A stretch of 64,000 nucleotides of DNA from an uncultured Rhodospirillales bacterium (GCA_903822185.1 CAIJOA010000039.1:157417-221416), one strand, 5' to 3'. Positions 16,518-25,700 are shown, counted from the stretch's first letter. The notes: a model not told the origin generated them from the sequence alone. Program-made: numbers and translations.

Positions 16518-17396
16518 CTAGGCGTCGTCGTCGAGGCACCGTGGAAAATAGACGGTTACCCGAGTCGAATTCCCAGACTCTGGCGTGACCGCCAAATGGG
16601 CCTTCGCGGTGCGAATAAAGTGCCCGACAAAGCCATGGACGCGTCCGGGGTCCCACGACACCGGCGTGGCTGCCGCACCGTCTGCGCTCGGCATGGTGCG
16701 CAAGATCAGCGCAACCTGTTCACCCGCCGTTTCCGGCGGCCCTTTGGCAAGATTAGCCACTTCGACCACGATCTCCCCGCCGTGCGGCAACATATCGCCC
16801 AGTACCAAGGCGAGGTGCATAACGGCGATCTCAAGACTCGGTGCGTCGAGGTAAACCGGCCAATGTTCGTCATCGGCGGCGAGTGCCCTCACCGTCGGAT
16901 CTTTGCCCAATGCGGCCTGCATTAGTTCCACCACGGGCGGGACCATCTCGCTTAGGCAGAAGACTTCAGGGTCAGGCCGGCGCTTATCGGAAAAGCTGAG
17001 CAGATGCCGGACAAGGCTCGATCCCCGCGACGCCGCGTTCATCATATTTTTGAACCGGCGGCCGTGTTTTTCGGCCAAGGCGTTATCCTGGCTCAAAATA
17101 TCGAGATTCATAATCAGAACGGTTAGCGCATTATTGAGATCATGCGCAACGCCGCCCACCATCCGGCCCAAAGCCTGCTGTCGTGCCAAATCGCGCAACG
17201 AAGCAGCATCCGTTTCATGATGGACAAGTTGGGGAGTCTGACGCGCTTGTTCGCTGCGGCGATAAGCGACCCACAGCCAAACCGCCACCAGCGTCATCGC
17301 GATGAGCCCGGCCGTCGTCAAAAAGGCGATCACCAGATTTCCTCGCCTGTACACGCCGCATAGCGCCATGCGAAAGCATGACTCAGCGTGGCACAA
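16518..17396 (-). CDS. Membrane-anchored histidine kinase with degenerate ATPase domain
   Basis: A 292-residue protein with one N-terminal membrane segment (VIAFLTTAGLIAMTLVAVWL), a short linker and a HisKA H-box (MVGGVAHDLNNALTVLIMNL) that keeps the His. The catalytic domain is altered: the N-box position reads MHLALVLGDMLPHGG, where active relatives have NLALNARDAM, so the Mg-binding Asn is missing; no DxGxG or GxGLGL boxes are visible, only a closing TRVTVYFPR strand. It is therefore probably unable to bind ATP normally and may act as a phosphatase or scaffold. It pairs with the receiver just downstream. Confidence 0.78.
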   Translation of the reverse strand: MCHAESCFRMALCGVYRRGNLVIAFLTTAGLIAMTLVAVWLWVAYRRSEQARQTPQLVHHETDAASLRDLARQQALGRMVGGVAHDLNNALTVLIMNLDILSQDNALAEKHGRRFKNMMNAASRGSSLVRHLLSFSDKRRPDPEVFCLSEMVPPVVELMQAALGKDPTVRALAADDEHWPVYLDAPSLEIAVMHLALVLGDMLPHGGEIVVEVANLAKGPPETAGEQVALILRTMPSADGAAATPVSWDPGRVHGFVGHFIRTAKAHLAVTPESGNSTRVTVYFPRCLDDDA

Positions 17397-17522
17397 TGTC
17401 CTCGATAGAACATTAGCATATCAAGGCGTTTACGGAAATCACGGCCACTTGAAAGTGCTTTCGCTATCATAGGGCGATGGGGTTTCCCATCACGGTTGCT
17501 GTTTGAAACTCTTGCGCACCGC

Positions 17523-17648
17523 TTAAACGGCGTAGAAGGTTATAATCAAAGCGGCGACGGCCAGTACCAGGGAAATTCCCAGGACATAACGCATCCGACC
17601 CAAAGTAACGCCTTGGCGGGCCTCGGTGGTGGAACGTACGACTGTCAT
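17523..17648 (-). CDS. Small single-pass membrane protein, 41 residues
   Basis: ATG 17648 with GGGAGAGAAA upstream opens a 41-codon gene. The protein has a polar N-terminus (TTEARQGVTLGRMR) followed by one hydrophobic helix of about 20 residues (YVLGISLVLAVAALIITFYA) ending at the C-terminus. Similar short tail-anchored proteins with TEARQG-type N-termini are common in alphaproteobacteria, with unknown role. A possible stress-sigma promoter lies just upstream and the gene is divergent from the GH15 gene. Confidence 0.65.
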   Translation of the reverse strand: MTVVRSTTEARQGVTLGRMRYVLGISLVLAVAALIITFYAV

Positions 17649-17685
17649 AATTTCTCTCCCACGGTCGTGAAGACGTCGTTTGATC

Positions 17686-17710
17686 AATGCCCCACGCGTG
17701 CGGAGGTTCC
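17686..17710 (-). promoter_or_regulatory. EcfG-like stress promoter, imperfect (small membrane protein)
   Basis: On the reverse strand: GGAAC, 16 bases, CATT, against the general stress consensus GGAAC-N16/17-CGTT (one mismatch). It ends 38 bases before the start of the 41-residue protein. One-mismatch sites occur by chance fairly often. Confidence 0.35.
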
Positions 17711-17742
17711 AGTCCCACCGCCGAACATGACAAATCGTTCGG

Positions 17743-17767
17743 GCAACCTCCTGAAAAGACGAACGTT
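17743..17767 (+). promoter_or_regulatory. EcfG-like stress promoter, imperfect (GH15 gene)
   Basis: GCAAC, 16 bases, CGTT on the forward strand (one mismatch to GGAAC-N16-CGTT). It ends 8 bases before ATG 17776, which would give a very short leader or favour the internal start at 17791. Confidence 0.4.
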
Positions 17768-17775
17768 TATGTGTC

Positions 17776-19653
17776 ATGGATAGCAAGAACATGACCCTGC
17801 CTCGTCCGGTCGTTGACGCCTCGCTGAATAATCCGATTGATCACCCCAGCCCCCAAACGCTGCGGATCGAGGATTATGCCTTGATCGGGAATTGCCGAAC
17901 GGCCGCGCTGGTCGGGTTGAACGGCTCGATCGACTGGCTGGCGCTGCCGCGCTTCGACTCCCCGTCGTGTTTCTCCGCGCTACTGGGCAAGGCTGAAAAC
18001 GGCCGGTGGATAATTGCTCCACAAGACCCGGTTCTCGCCACGGAACGGCGCTATCGCGGCGACACCATGATCCTCGAGACGCGCTTCCGCACCGCGGCCG
18101 GCAGTGTCGTCGTCATCGACTTCATGCCGAAGCCCGCCGCCGACGACATGATCGAGGTCATCCGCCTCATCCGCGGCGAGGAAGGCACCGTCGCGATGAC
18201 GATGGAGGCTATCTTCCGGTTCGATTACGGCAGCATCGTCCCCTGGGTTCGCCGCGCCGATAACGGCATTCGCGCTGTCGCCGGACCGGATGCGCTGCTG
18301 TTTCAAACCTCGTTGCCGCTCGAAGGTCGTGGCCCGACCACCGTCGCCGATTTCACCATCACCGCCGGACAGACCATTCCCTGCACGTTGACTTGGTACC
18401 GCTCTCACCTGCCCGAACCGACGGTATCCGATCCGATGATCGCCTTGGCCGAAACCGAAAAGTCCTGGCAGGACTGGGCCGATCAATACGAGTTGCAGGG
18501 CGAGTGGCGCGAACCGGTTTTGCGCTCGCTGCTGACGCTGAAAGCGCTGACCTACAAGCCGTCCGGCGGCGTTGTCGCCGCACCGACCACGTCGCTGCCT
18601 GAGTCGCTCGGAGGCGTCCGCAATTGGGACTATCGCTATTGCTGGCTGCGTGACGCCACCTTCACGCTCTACGCGCTGGCGCTGTCGGGTTATCGCGACG
18701 AAGCCAAGGAATGGCGCGAATGGTTGTTGCGGGCGGTCGCCGGATCGCCCGAAGAGATACAGGTCATGTACGGCATTCGCGGCGAACGTCGCTTGCCGGA
18801 ATTCGAATTGCCGTGGCTCGACGGTTATGCCGGCAGCAAACCGGTTCGCATCGGCAATGCCGCCTACACGCAGCGCCAGACCGACATCTATGGAGAAATC
18901 ATGGATGCGTTTTATTCGGCGCAGATGGCAGGCATCACTACAGCCGATGATGACGACGTGCAGAGGGTTCAGAGCAAGATGCTCGCATTCCTCGAGAAAA
19001 GCTGGAACCTCAATGATTCCGGCATCTGGGAAATGCGCGGTCCGGAGCGGCGCCATACCCATTCGGCGGTCATGGCCTGGGTCGCCTTCGACCGCGCGAT
19101 CAAATCCGCCGAGAAATTCGGCCTCGAAGGGCCGGTCGATCGCTGGCGTGAATTGTGCCGAACAATCCATGAGGAAGTCTGCAGTAAAGGTGTCGATGAA
19201 CGCGGTGTCTTCGTGCAGTCGTACGGCAGCAACGCACTCGACGCGGCGTTGTTGCGTATTCCGCTGGTCGGCTTCCTGCCGGCAGACGACCCGCGTGTCG
19301 TGCGGACAGCCGAGACCATCGCCAAAGAGCTGATGGTCGATGGCTATGTGCTGCGTTATCGATCGGAAGAAACCACCGATGGATTGCCGCCGAACGAAGG
19401 CACCTTCCTCATCTGCTCATTCTGGCTGGCGGATAATTTCGCGCTGATGGGACGCGAACAGGAAGCGCGCGCGATTTTCGAGCGGCTACTTGCGATTCGC
19501 AACGATGTCGGGTTATTGGCCGAGGAATATGATCCGCGCGGCAAGCGGTTCCTCGGCAACTTCCCTCAGGCCTTTTCCCATATCGGCCTGATCAACACCG
19601 CGCATAATCTGTCGCTGCTGAAAGGACCCGCAAACCGCCGATCCATTCAGTGA
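17776..19653 (+). CDS. Glycoside hydrolase family 15 protein (glucoamylase/trehalase-like)
   Basis: A 625-residue cytosolic protein with an N-terminal beta-sandwich domain (to about residue 260) and an (alpha/alpha)6 catalytic domain. Landmarks are IEDYALIGNCRTAALVGLNG at the start, NWDYRYCWLRDATFTL in the substrate site and LAEEYDPRGKRFLGNFPQAF near the end, where the Glu is the likely catalytic base. Relatives hydrolyse maltosides or trehalose to glucose. No signal peptide. Glucose released could feed the nearby polyphosphate glucokinase. An EcfG-like promoter precedes it and its 3' end overlaps the convergent YqjE-like gene by seven bases. ATG 17791 is an alternative start. Confidence 0.88.
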   Translation: MDSKNMTLPRPVVDASLNNPIDHPSPQTLRIEDYALIGNCRTAALVGLNGSIDWLALPRFDSPSCFSALLGKAENGRWIIAPQDPVLATERRYRGDTMILETRFRTAAGSVVVIDFMPKPAADDMIEVIRLIRGEEGTVAMTMEAIFRFDYGSIVPWVRRADNGIRAVAGPDALLFQTSLPLEGRGPTTVADFTITAGQTIPCTLTWYRSHLPEPTVSDPMIALAETEKSWQDWADQYELQGEWREPVLRSLLTLKALTYKPSGGVVAAPTTSLPESLGGVRNWDYRYCWLRDATFTLYALALSGYRDEAKEWREWLLRAVAGSPEEIQVMYGIRGERRLPEFELPWLDGYAGSKPVRIGNAAYTQRQTDIYGEIMDAFYSAQMAGITTADDDDVQRVQSKMLAFLEKSWNLNDSGIWEMRGPERRHTHSAVMAWVAFDRAIKSAEKFGLEGPVDRWRELCRTIHEEVCSKGVDERGVFVQSYGSNALDAALLRIPLVGFLPADDPRVVRTAETIAKELMVDGYVLRYRSEETTDGLPPNEGTFLICSFWLADNFALMGREQEARAIFERLLAIRNDVGLLAEEYDPRGKRFLGNFPQAFSHIGLINTAHNLSLLKGPANRRSIQ

Positions 19654-20084
19654 CCGTCGCGCTTTTTAAGCCCTAATAACAAGCCGCCGACCAAAGCACC
19701 GAGAATGAGTTCGACGGCATGTTTTTCAAACATCCGATGGATGTCATAGCCCTCCAGCATCTGTATGACCGGGTGTACCGGCGCGACAGGCGGAGGCGGC
19801 GACTTGCGGGTCAGTTGATAGGCTATTAAGGCCATCATCGCGCAGAACGCGATAAGGACCGCAGCGCATATCAGCGCGGCGTAAGCCGCACCCAGTTGCG
19901 GCGTAACGGCAAGCCATAACGCCGCGACACCACACCCGACCGCCGCCAAAGCGCCCAGCACCCCCAAAAAACCACAGACCGCGACGCCGCCAACCTTCTT
20001 TTCGAAGGACACGCGCGCGGGCGCTGTCATGTTTTGCAGGACGATTTGCGCGCCGACTCTGACTAATTCTTCAACGATAGCCAT
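19647..20084 (-). CDS. YqjE-like / phage-holin-family membrane protein
   Basis: A 145-residue protein with two central hydrophobic helices (VAVCGFLGVLGALAAVGCGV and YAALICAAVLIAFCAMMALI) and a possible third near the C-terminus (LILGALVGGLLLGLKK). The arrangement resembles the YqjE/Phage_holin_3_6 proteins found next to ElaB/YqjD-type genes. It starts 7 bases after the ElaB-like stop, so the two form an operon. Function unknown; related operons are stress-induced. ATG 20084 is chosen because the longer frame only extends into the upstream gene. Confidence 0.75.
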   Translation of the reverse strand: MAIVEELVRVGAQIVLQNMTAPARVSFEKKVGGVAVCGFLGVLGALAAVGCGVAALWLAVTPQLGAAYAALICAAVLIAFCAMMALIAYQLTRKSPPPPVAPVHPVIQMLEGYDIHRMFEKHAVELILGALVGGLLLGLKKRDGH

Positions 20085-20091
20085 ACCGCGC

Positions 20092-20352
20092 TCAACGCAC
20101 GAGCACGCGGCCGGCGAGCAGCCCGACGCCGAAAGCGATAAGAAGGCTGGCAACCGGCCGCTCTTCGACTTTCGCCGTCAAGGCAGCGACGGAACGCTCG
20201 CTCTCGGAAGAGATTGCGTCGTAAATGCGGCGCGCCTCCTCGGAAACGGTTGCCGTGGCACCGGTCTTCAGATGGTCCATCAGGGCGGCGATATCGCTCT
20301 TGAGTGCCTGAATGTCCTTCGTGATCGTATCGATATCCGCCGTATTGGCCAT
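20092..20352 (-). CDS. ElaB/YqjD-like (DUF883) membrane-anchored protein
   Basis: An 86-residue protein: an amphipathic helical region (TKDIQALKSDIAALMDHLK ... ARRIYDAISSESERSV) followed by a C-terminal hydrophobic segment with Gly motif (ASLLIAFGVGLLAGRVLVR), exactly the layout of ElaB/YqjD, which anchor ribosomes to the membrane in stationary-phase E. coli. AGGAGG lies before ATG 20352. It has a perfect general-stress promoter match upstream and leads the operon with the YqjE-like gene. Confidence 0.85.
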   Translation of the reverse strand: MANTADIDTITKDIQALKSDIAALMDHLKTGATATVSEEARRIYDAISSESERSVAALTAKVEERPVASLLIAFGVGLLAGRVLVR

Positions 20353-20391
20353 GAAACCTCCTGTAAGAAACCTTTTGTCAGCCGTGAATTC

Positions 20392-20416
20392 AACGCATTC
20401 ACGGTCATACTGTTCC
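20392..20416 (-). promoter_or_regulatory. EcfG general stress promoter (ElaB-like operon)
   Basis: Reverse strand: GGAAC at 20416-20412, a 16-base spacer and CGTT at 20395-20392, a perfect match to the alphaproteobacterial EcfG consensus GGAAC-N16/17-CGTT. It ends 40 bases before the ElaB-like start, a normal promoter distance. Confidence 0.7.
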
Positions 20417-20456
20417 ATCAACGGAATACGTAAACGCTTAAACCAAGAGGCTTTCG

Positions 20457-20669
20457 ATGAGCGACCTTAGCGCCTATCGCATTATGGGTTTCCTGGCAGT
20501 CCTGACCGGTGTCGCAGCGCTCGCCCTTGCCAGCGCTTCGGTCGCCGGCATCAATCTGGGCAGTCTCGATTTCTCGGCGAGTGTATTCGGCGATGCGTTG
20601 TGGCGCTGGCCCATCGCGCTGGCCGCCTTGACCGCCGGTGTCTATCTGCTGCTTTTCGACGCGGAGTAA
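20457..20669 (+). CDS. Small membrane protein, 70 residues
   Basis: A 70-residue protein with two hydrophobic helices (IMGFLAVLTGVAALALASAS and WPIALAALTAGVYLLLF) joined by a short polar loop. AGAGG is 8 bases before ATG 20457. It is divergent from the ElaB-like operon and convergent with the DUF1328 gene. Family not recognised; its position between two predicted stress genes hints at an envelope stress role. Confidence 0.65.
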   Translation: MSDLSAYRIMGFLAVLTGVAALALASASVAGINLGSLDFSASVFGDALWRWPIALAALTAGVYLLLFDAE

Positions 20670-20682
20670 TTGCGAGAAGGCG

Positions 20683-20862
20683 TTAAGGCGCGCGCGGCGG
20701 TTCGCGCGTGACCAACGATGCGATGAATGAAACGATAAAGAGCGCCAAGAAGATCAAGAATAGAAATTTGGCGATTTCGGCCGCGCCGACCGCGATATTG
20801 GTAAAGCCCAGTAGGCCGGATACCAGAGCGACAACTAGAAACGTAACGGTCCAATACAACAT
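20683..20862 (-). CDS. DUF1328 (YtjA) family small membrane protein
   Basis: A 59-residue protein starting MLYWTVTFLVVALVSGLLGF, then TNIAVGAAEIAKFLFLIFLA and a second helix to residue 50, which matches the conserved two-helix DUF1328/YtjA family. GGAGG precedes ATG 20862. Members are widespread in proteobacteria, often stress-induced, and their molecular role is unknown. An EcfG-like site lies 60 bases upstream. Confidence 0.85.
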   Translation of the reverse strand: MLYWTVTFLVVALVSGLLGFTNIAVGAAEIAKFLFLIFLALFIVSFIASLVTREPPRAP

Positions 20863-20923
20863 CGCATATCCTCCAATCCCCTAGGGGCGATCGAACAAGC
20901 GATCGTCGGAAGAGCGAGGAAAT

Positions 20924-20948
20924 AACGGCGATGTTACTGAGAAGTTGC
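20924..20948 (-). promoter_or_regulatory. EcfG-like stress promoter, imperfect (DUF1328 gene)
   Basis: Reverse strand: GCAAC, 16 bases, CGTT, one mismatch to the consensus and the same GCAAC variant as the site before the GH15 gene. It lies upstream of the DUF1328 start and immediately past the ppgK stop. Confidence 0.4.
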
Positions 20949-20955
20949 AGCCCGC

Positions 20956-21705
20956 CTAAGACGGGTCGCTGAAAAGATCTTCCAAGCCCTTATCCCAAAG
21001 ATGGATACCGCCGGTGATGCCGTTCACGTTGGCGGCGATCTTAACATTCTCGGGCAGCTTGAAATCGATCCGGTTAGCATTGCCGCCACCAAGATAGAGC
21101 GTGTCGTAATTAACGAAAGTCTCGACAACTTTCAGCGATTTTTCCAACCGCCGATTCCATTTGTCCCGGCCCTTTTCACGGCGGGCGGCATCGCCGAGAT
21201 AAAGATCATAGGTCAGGTCGTGCGCCAGCGGGTGTTGGCCCAGTTCCAGATGCGGCAGAAGGCGACCGTTGAGGAAGAACGACGACCCGATCCCCGTACC
21301 GAGCGTCAGCACGAGTTCCAATCCTTTGCCGTCAACGACCCCAAGCCCCTGCACGTCGGCATCGTTGAGAACGCGCGCGGGCTTGCCGAAACGTTTTGTC
21401 AGTGCCGCGGCAAGGTTGGTGCCGCTCCACGATTCGGTACCGAGGTTCGGCGCGGTATGGACGACGTCGCGCTTTACATAACCGGGAAAACCGGCCGAGA
21501 TCCGGTCAAATGCCGGGAGTTGTTCCGCCAAGCCGGAAATCTCATTGAGGATCGCATCCGGCGTCGCGGGGTGCGGCGTATCGACCCTCACCTCGGGATG
21601 CATCAGAGCGCCCTTCTTATCGAGCACCGCTGCCTTGACGTGCGTGCCGCCGATATCGATGGCGAAGGTTGCCGCCGCGCCCAAAGTGCTCGCTTTTGCC
21701 GCCAT
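20956..21705 (-). CDS. ppgK: Polyphosphate glucokinase (ROK family)
   Basis: A 249-residue ROK-family sugar kinase. The phosphate-binding motif is AIDIGGTHVKAAVLD, the catalytic Asp is in VLNDADVQGLG and the second glycine motif is LTLGTGIGSSFF. The PpgK branch is recognised by LPHLELGQHP and the short C-terminus. These enzymes phosphorylate glucose using inorganic polyphosphate (and often ATP). It ends the gnd-zwf-pgl-ppgK operon, starting three bases after the pgl stop, so it supplies glucose-6-phosphate to Zwf. Confidence 0.9.
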   Translation of the reverse strand: MAAKASTLGAAATFAIDIGGTHVKAAVLDKKGALMHPEVRVDTPHPATPDAILNEISGLAEQLPAFDRISAGFPGYVKRDVVHTAPNLGTESWSGTNLAAALTKRFGKPARVLNDADVQGLGVVDGKGLELVLTLGTGIGSSFFLNGRLLPHLELGQHPLAHDLTYDLYLGDAARREKGRDKWNRRLEKSLKVVETFVNYDTLYLGGGNANRIDFKLPENVKIAANVNGITGGIHLWDKGLEDLFSDPS

Positions 21706-21708
21706 TAC

Positions 21709-22461
21709 CTATCGACTCCCCGCCGCGCCTCGATCGACAAACCAACGCAAACGACCCGCCGGCTGAATCCTTGCAGCGGGCAGATCGTCGTCCTGCCAAA
21801 TACGCGTGAGGATCGGATGCTTGTCCGCTCCCGTCACCAGGAACCCAACCTCGCCCGCGCTTTCCAACACCGGCGGCGTCAGCGTAAGGCGAGGTTCGTT
21901 ATCCGGTCCCATCGCGGGCACCGCCCAGCGGGTGCGTTCGTCGAGCGCCAAGCTGTTCGGGAAAAGCGACGCCGTATGGCCGTCTTCACCCACGCCGAGC
22001 AGCGTCGCGGCGAAAAGCGACCGTTCCGCAGCCAAAGCGGGCTCGCCGTAAAAGGCCTTCAGATCGTCTTCATAGGCCGCAGCGATCTTCGCCGCGTCGC
22101 CCAGCTCCGTCGGCACGCGGTGAATGCTGGCGGCGGGGATCGGAACATGGTCGAACAGTGCCTCACGCACCATGCGATAATTGCTGCGCGGGCTGTCGGA
22201 TGGAACGAGACGTTCATCGCCGAAAAACCAGTGCGCGCGATCCCACGGGAAACGATCGCGGAACGGCGCGGCAGCCAGCATCGCGTAGAGTATGCGGGGT
22301 GTCGATCCACCGGAAAGGCAGAAACCCGGCCCGCCTTCGACAGCAAGCGCGCGTTCCAACAACCATTCGGCCGCGGCTCGAGCCGCACTCGCCTGGTCGT
22401 CTAGCACCAGCCGTTCGATTTGCGAGGCATTGGCCATCGCCACGCGGGCTTGCATCATCAT
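21709..22461 (-). CDS. pgl: 6-phosphogluconolactonase
   Basis: A 250-residue DevB-type lactonase that hydrolyses 6-phosphogluconolactone in the oxidative pentose phosphate pathway. Motifs: FCLSGGSTPRILYAML, WFFGDERLVPSDSPRSNY and LGVGEDGHTASLFPNS, which together form the sugar-phosphate pocket. The start at 22461 overlaps the zwf stop as ATGA (22458-22461); an internal ATG two and eight codons later is also possible. Upstream frame is antisense to zwf and ignored. Confidence 0.93.
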   Translation of the reverse strand: MMMQARVAMANASQIERLVLDDQASAARAAAEWLLERALAVEGGPGFCLSGGSTPRILYAMLAAAPFRDRFPWDRAHWFFGDERLVPSDSPRSNYRMVREALFDHVPIPAASIHRVPTELGDAAKIAAAYEDDLKAFYGEPALAAERSLFAATLLGVGEDGHTASLFPNSLALDERTRWAVPAMGPDNEPRLTLTPPVLESAGEVGFLVTGADKHPILTRIWQDDDLPAARIQPAGRLRWFVDRGAAGSR

Positions 22462-23990
22462 GGCTTCGCCCGCGTCGCAATCCTGCGCCAATGACGGCCA
22501 TCGCGTTCCAAGAGATCGTCCGCCGTTGATGGTCCCTCGCCGCCGGCCGGATAGATCGTCAGATCGCGCGCCGGTGATTCGCGCCAATCGTCGAGGAAAG
22601 GCTGTACCACGCGCCACCCGCTTTCGATTTCGGCGGCTTGTTGGAACAGCGTTGCGTCACCGATCATGCAATCATAGAGCAAAGTTTCGTACCCGGTCGT
22701 CGGCTGAACGGCGAAGTAATCTTTGTATTTGAAATCCATCCGCACGCCTTCGAGCTCTAGCCGTGGCCCTGGCACCTTCGCGTTGAATTGCAATGCGATG
22801 CCCTCATCCGGCTGGATGCGGATGACGATAAAATTTTCGGCCAAGGAATCGACTGGGGTATCGCGGAACAGCGTGAACGGCGCTTCTTTGAATTTCACCG
22901 CCACTTCAGTACGGCGCGCGGCAAGCGCCTTGCCGGTACGCAGGTAAAACGGCACGCCGGCCCAGCGCCAGTTGTCGATCTGAAGCCGAAGCGCAGTGTA
23001 TGTTTCGGTGGTGCTGCCGCGATCGACATCCTGGGATTTGCGATAGGCCTCGATCTTCTTGCCGTCGATCGTCCCGGCGCCGTATTGCCCGCGCACAGCA
23101 TCGCGCATCACGTCATCGGACGAGAAAGGCCGCACAGCGGCAAGGACTTTCGCTTTTTCGGCGCGCACGGCGTCGGCGACGAAGCTGGTCGGCGGTTCCA
23201 TCGCCACCAGCGACATGATCTGAAACAGATGATTGGGCACCATGTCGCGCAGCGCGCCGGTTTCGTCATAGAACTTGCCGCGCGATTCGACGCCGACGCT
23301 TTCGGCGGCGGTAATCTGAACGTGATCGATGCGGTCACGATTCCATAGCGATTCAAACAGTCCGTTGGCGAAGCGCAACGCCATGATGTTCTGGACGGTC
23401 TCTTTGCCGAGGAAATGATCGATGCGGTAAATCTGCGATTCGGCAAAGACCGACAGCAGTTTCTTATTCAGGTCTTTTGCCGACGCGAGGTCGGTGCCGA
23501 ACGGCTTTTCGACGATAATGCGGCGCCAGCCTTTGTCTTCGTGCGTCAGATTTTTATCGCCGAGACATTTAACGATCGGAACAAAGGCCGAAGGCGGCGT
23601 CGCCAGGTAGTACACGCGATTGCCCGGGATCTTTCGTTTTTTCTCGACCTCGTTCAGCTTGGCTTCGAGCCGGTCATAGGCCGCCGCGTCCTCGAATTCG
23701 CCTTGGACGTAGCTCGCGCGGTCGAGCAGCCAAGTGACGATTTTTGCCGACAGTTTCTGCCCGGCATGGTCGGTCAGACCTTTGTGCAGCAGCTCGCGGA
23801 AATTATCGTCGGAGCGATCGGAATGGGCGAAGCCGACGATCGCGAAGGAATCGGAAAGTTGCTTCGCCGCAGCCAGACGATAAATCGTCGGCATCAGCAA
23901 GCGCGCGGTCAGATCCCCGGACGCTCCGAAAATGACGAAGCTGCACGGATCGGCCTGCTTAATATCGGAGGTTTTAGCGCGTGCCGCCAT
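22458..23990 (-). CDS. zwf: Glucose-6-phosphate 1-dehydrogenase
   Basis: A 510-residue enzyme oxidising glucose-6-phosphate to the lactone with NADP. The Rossmann motif is [17 protein letters not shown] and the substrate signature is [14 protein letters not shown], whose Asp-His pair takes part in catalysis. Length is normal. ATG 23990 is inside the last codons of gnd (17-base overlap), so translation is probably coupled. It is the source of NADPH in this operon and may support peroxide and lipid-damage defence encoded nearby. Confidence 0.95.
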   Translation of the reverse strand: MAARAKTSDIKQADPCSFVIFGASGDLTARLLMPTIYRLAAAKQLSDSFAIVGFAHSDRSDDNFRELLHKGLTDHAGQKLSAKIVTWLLDRASYVQGEFEDAAAYDRLEAKLNEVEKKRKIPGNRVYYLATPPSAFVPIVKCLGDKNLTHEDKGWRRIIVEKPFGTDLASAKDLNKKLLSVFAESQIYRIDHFLGKETVQNIMALRFANGLFESLWNRDRIDHVQITAAESVGVESRGKFYDETGALRDMVPNHLFQIMSLVAMEPPTSFVADAVRAEKAKVLAAVRPFSSDDVMRDAVRGQYGAGTIDGKKIEAYRKSQDVDRGSTTETYTALRLQIDNWRWAGVPFYLRTGKALAARRTEVAVKFKEAPFTLFRDTPVDSLAENFIVIRIQPDEGIALQFNAKVPGPRLELEGVRMDFKYKDYFAVQPTTGYETLLYDCMIGDATLFQQAAEIESGWRVVQPFLDDWRESPARDLTIYPAGGEGPSTADDLLERDGRHWRRIATRAKP

Positions 23991-24972
23991 GAGTCCCCGG
24001 CTCGACATGGCCGCCGAATCCTTTACGCATTGCCGAGAGCAGCCGCATGGCAAAGCTTTCGGGCTGACGCGACCGGAAACGCGCGAACAGCGCCGCCGAC
24101 AACACATCCGCTGGTACAGCCTCGGCGACAGCCGCGTTGATGGTCCAGCGGCCCTCGCCCGAATCCTCGACATAACCGCTATAACCGTCGAGCTTGCCGT
24201 TCTCGGCCAAGGCAGACGCGGTCAGATCGAGCAACCAGGACGAGATCACGCTACCGCGCCGCCAGACTTCGGCGATATCGGCGATGTTCAGATCGAAGCG
24301 ATGTTCAACCGGAAGGCTTTCGCTGTTCGCATTTTGCAGGATGTCGAAGCCTTCGGCATAAGCCTGCATCAGGCCGTATTCGATGCCGTTATGAACCATT
24401 TTGACGAAATGCCCGGCACCGACGGGACCGGCATAGAGATAGCCCTTCTCAGGCCGCGGATCGTGACCGTCGCGATGCGGGGTCTTCGGAATGTCGCCGG
24501 TACCGGGCGCCAAGGTCTGAAAGATCGGATCGAGACGATCGACCACGGCTTTGTCGCCGCCGATCATTAGGCAATAGCCACGTTCGATGCCCCAAATGCC
24601 GCCGCTGGTGCCGGCATCGACATAATGGATGCCCTTCGCCGCAACCGTCTTGCCGCGCCGGATATCGTCCTGCCAGAAGGAATTGCCGCCGTCGATGATG
24701 ACATCATCTGCCGCCATCAGCCCGGCGAGAGTCGTCACGGTTTCTTCGGTGGCCGCGCCCGCAGGCAGCATGACCCAAACCGCGCGCGGTGGTTTTAGTT
24801 TTTGAACGAGTTCTTGAAGACTGGACGCGCCGGCGATGGATTTCCCATCAGACAGCGTTTTGATCGCATCGGCGTTGCGATCGAAGACGACACATTCATG
24901 ACCGGCTTTGACCAAGCGCCGCGCGATGTTGGCGCCCATACGGCCGAGGCCGATGATTCCAAGTTGCATCAT
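23974..24972 (-). CDS. gnd: 6-phosphogluconate dehydrogenase, decarboxylating (short type)
   Basis: A 332-residue enzyme of the short, YqeC/GndA-type 6-phosphogluconate dehydrogenases. Nucleotide motif [17 protein letters not shown]; family signature [20 protein letters not shown]; catalytic Lys in [16 protein letters not shown]. It converts 6-phosphogluconate to ribulose-5-phosphate with NAD or NADP; short forms are often NAD-preferring. It is the first gene of the operon gnd-zwf-pgl-ppgK, with an EcfG-like site 95 bases upstream. ATG 24969 directly follows 24972. Confidence 0.93.
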   Translation of the reverse strand: MMQLGIIGLGRMGANIARRLVKAGHECVVFDRNADAIKTLSDGKSIAGASSLQELVQKLKPPRAVWVMLPAGAATEETVTTLAGLMAADDVIIDGGNSFWQDDIRRGKTVAAKGIHYVDAGTSGGIWGIERGYCLMIGGDKAVVDRLDPIFQTLAPGTGDIPKTPHRDGHDPRPEKGYLYAGPVGAGHFVKMVHNGIEYGLMQAYAEGFDILQNANSESLPVEHRFDLNIADIAEVWRRGSVISSWLLDLTASALAENGKLDGYSGYVEDSGEGRWTINAAVAEAVPADVLSAALFARFRSRQPESFAMRLLSAMRKGFGGHVEPGTHGGTR

Positions 24973-25066
24973 CTTTCCTCGTTTTTACGCCGTAGCCGAA
25001 TCGATAGACGCATCGATCATTCTTTCCAGAGAGGCTGGGAGAGCGGACTAACATCCGCCATCCCAT

Positions 25067-25091
25067 AACCCTCTGAAAAGAAGAACGTTCC
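25067..25091 (-). promoter_or_regulatory. EcfG-like stress promoter, imperfect (gnd operon)
   Basis: Reverse strand: GGAAC, 16 bases, GGTT (one mismatch to GGAAC-N16-CGTT), 94 bases upstream of gnd. It lies in the only gap before the operon, between the sodB stop and gnd. Confidence 0.4.
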
Positions 25092-25100
25092 TAAGTGGAC

Positions 25101-25700
25101 TTAGGCCTTCGCGATGTTCTGCGCGACGAAGTCCCAATTCACCAGATTCTCGAGGAAGGACTTCACGAAGTCCGGCCGGCGATTCTGGAAATCGAGGTAA
25201 TAGGCATGTTCCCACACGTCGCAGGTCAGCAGCGGCGTCTGGTTGGTGACGAGCGGATCGACCGCGTTCGGTGTCTTGGTGATCTTGAGCGAGCCAGCTT
25301 CGAGCACGAGCCAGGCCCAGCCGCTGCCGAACTGAGTCGTCGCCGCGGTCTGGAAATCGGTGGCGAACTTGTCGTAGCCGCCGAAAGCCTGATCGATCCG
25401 CGCGCCGATGTCGCCGGTCGGCTTGCCGCCGCCCTTCGGCTTCATGCCGTTCCAGAAGAAGGTGTGGTTCCACACCTGAGCGGCGTTGTTGAAGATCGTC
25501 GCCTTCGAATCGTCCTTCGCGGTTTCACGAATGACTTCGATCAGCGACTTGGCCGCCAGCGGCGTGCCGTCGGTCAGCTTGTTCAGCGTATCGACATAGG
25601 TCTTGTGATGTTTGCCGTAATGGAACTCGAGCGTCTTGGCCGACATGACCGGCTCGAGCGCGTCTTGGGCATAAGGCAGGGGGGGAAGTTCAAAAGCCAT
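25101..25700 (-). CDS. sodB: Superoxide dismutase, Fe/Mn family (Fe type)
   Basis: A 199-residue cytosolic superoxide dismutase. Metal ligands are in FHYGKHHKTYVD (His), VWNHTFFWNGM (His) and DVWEHAYYLDFQNRR (Asp and His). Gln before the second His (NNAAQVWNH) is the Fe-SOD-type position, so iron is the likely metal. ATG 25700 follows a long leader with a perfect general-stress promoter 61 bases upstream. Its stop codon lies in a small palindrome (CCTAAGTCCACTTAGG). Confidence 0.95.
   Translation of the reverse strand: MAFELPPLPYAQDALEPVMSAKTLEFHYGKHHKTYVDTLNKLTDGTPLAAKSLIEVIRETAKDDSKATIFNNAAQVWNHTFFWNGMKPKGGGKPTGDIGARIDQAFGGYDKFATDFQTAATTQFGSGWAWLVLEAGSLKITKTPNAVDPLVTNQTPLLTCDVWEHAYYLDFQNRRPDFVKSFLENLVNWDFVAQNIAKA

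Noticed and set aside
22788..24570. Forward ORFs of 186 to 241 codons across zwf and gnd
   Set aside because: Antisense shadows with no recognisable motifs.
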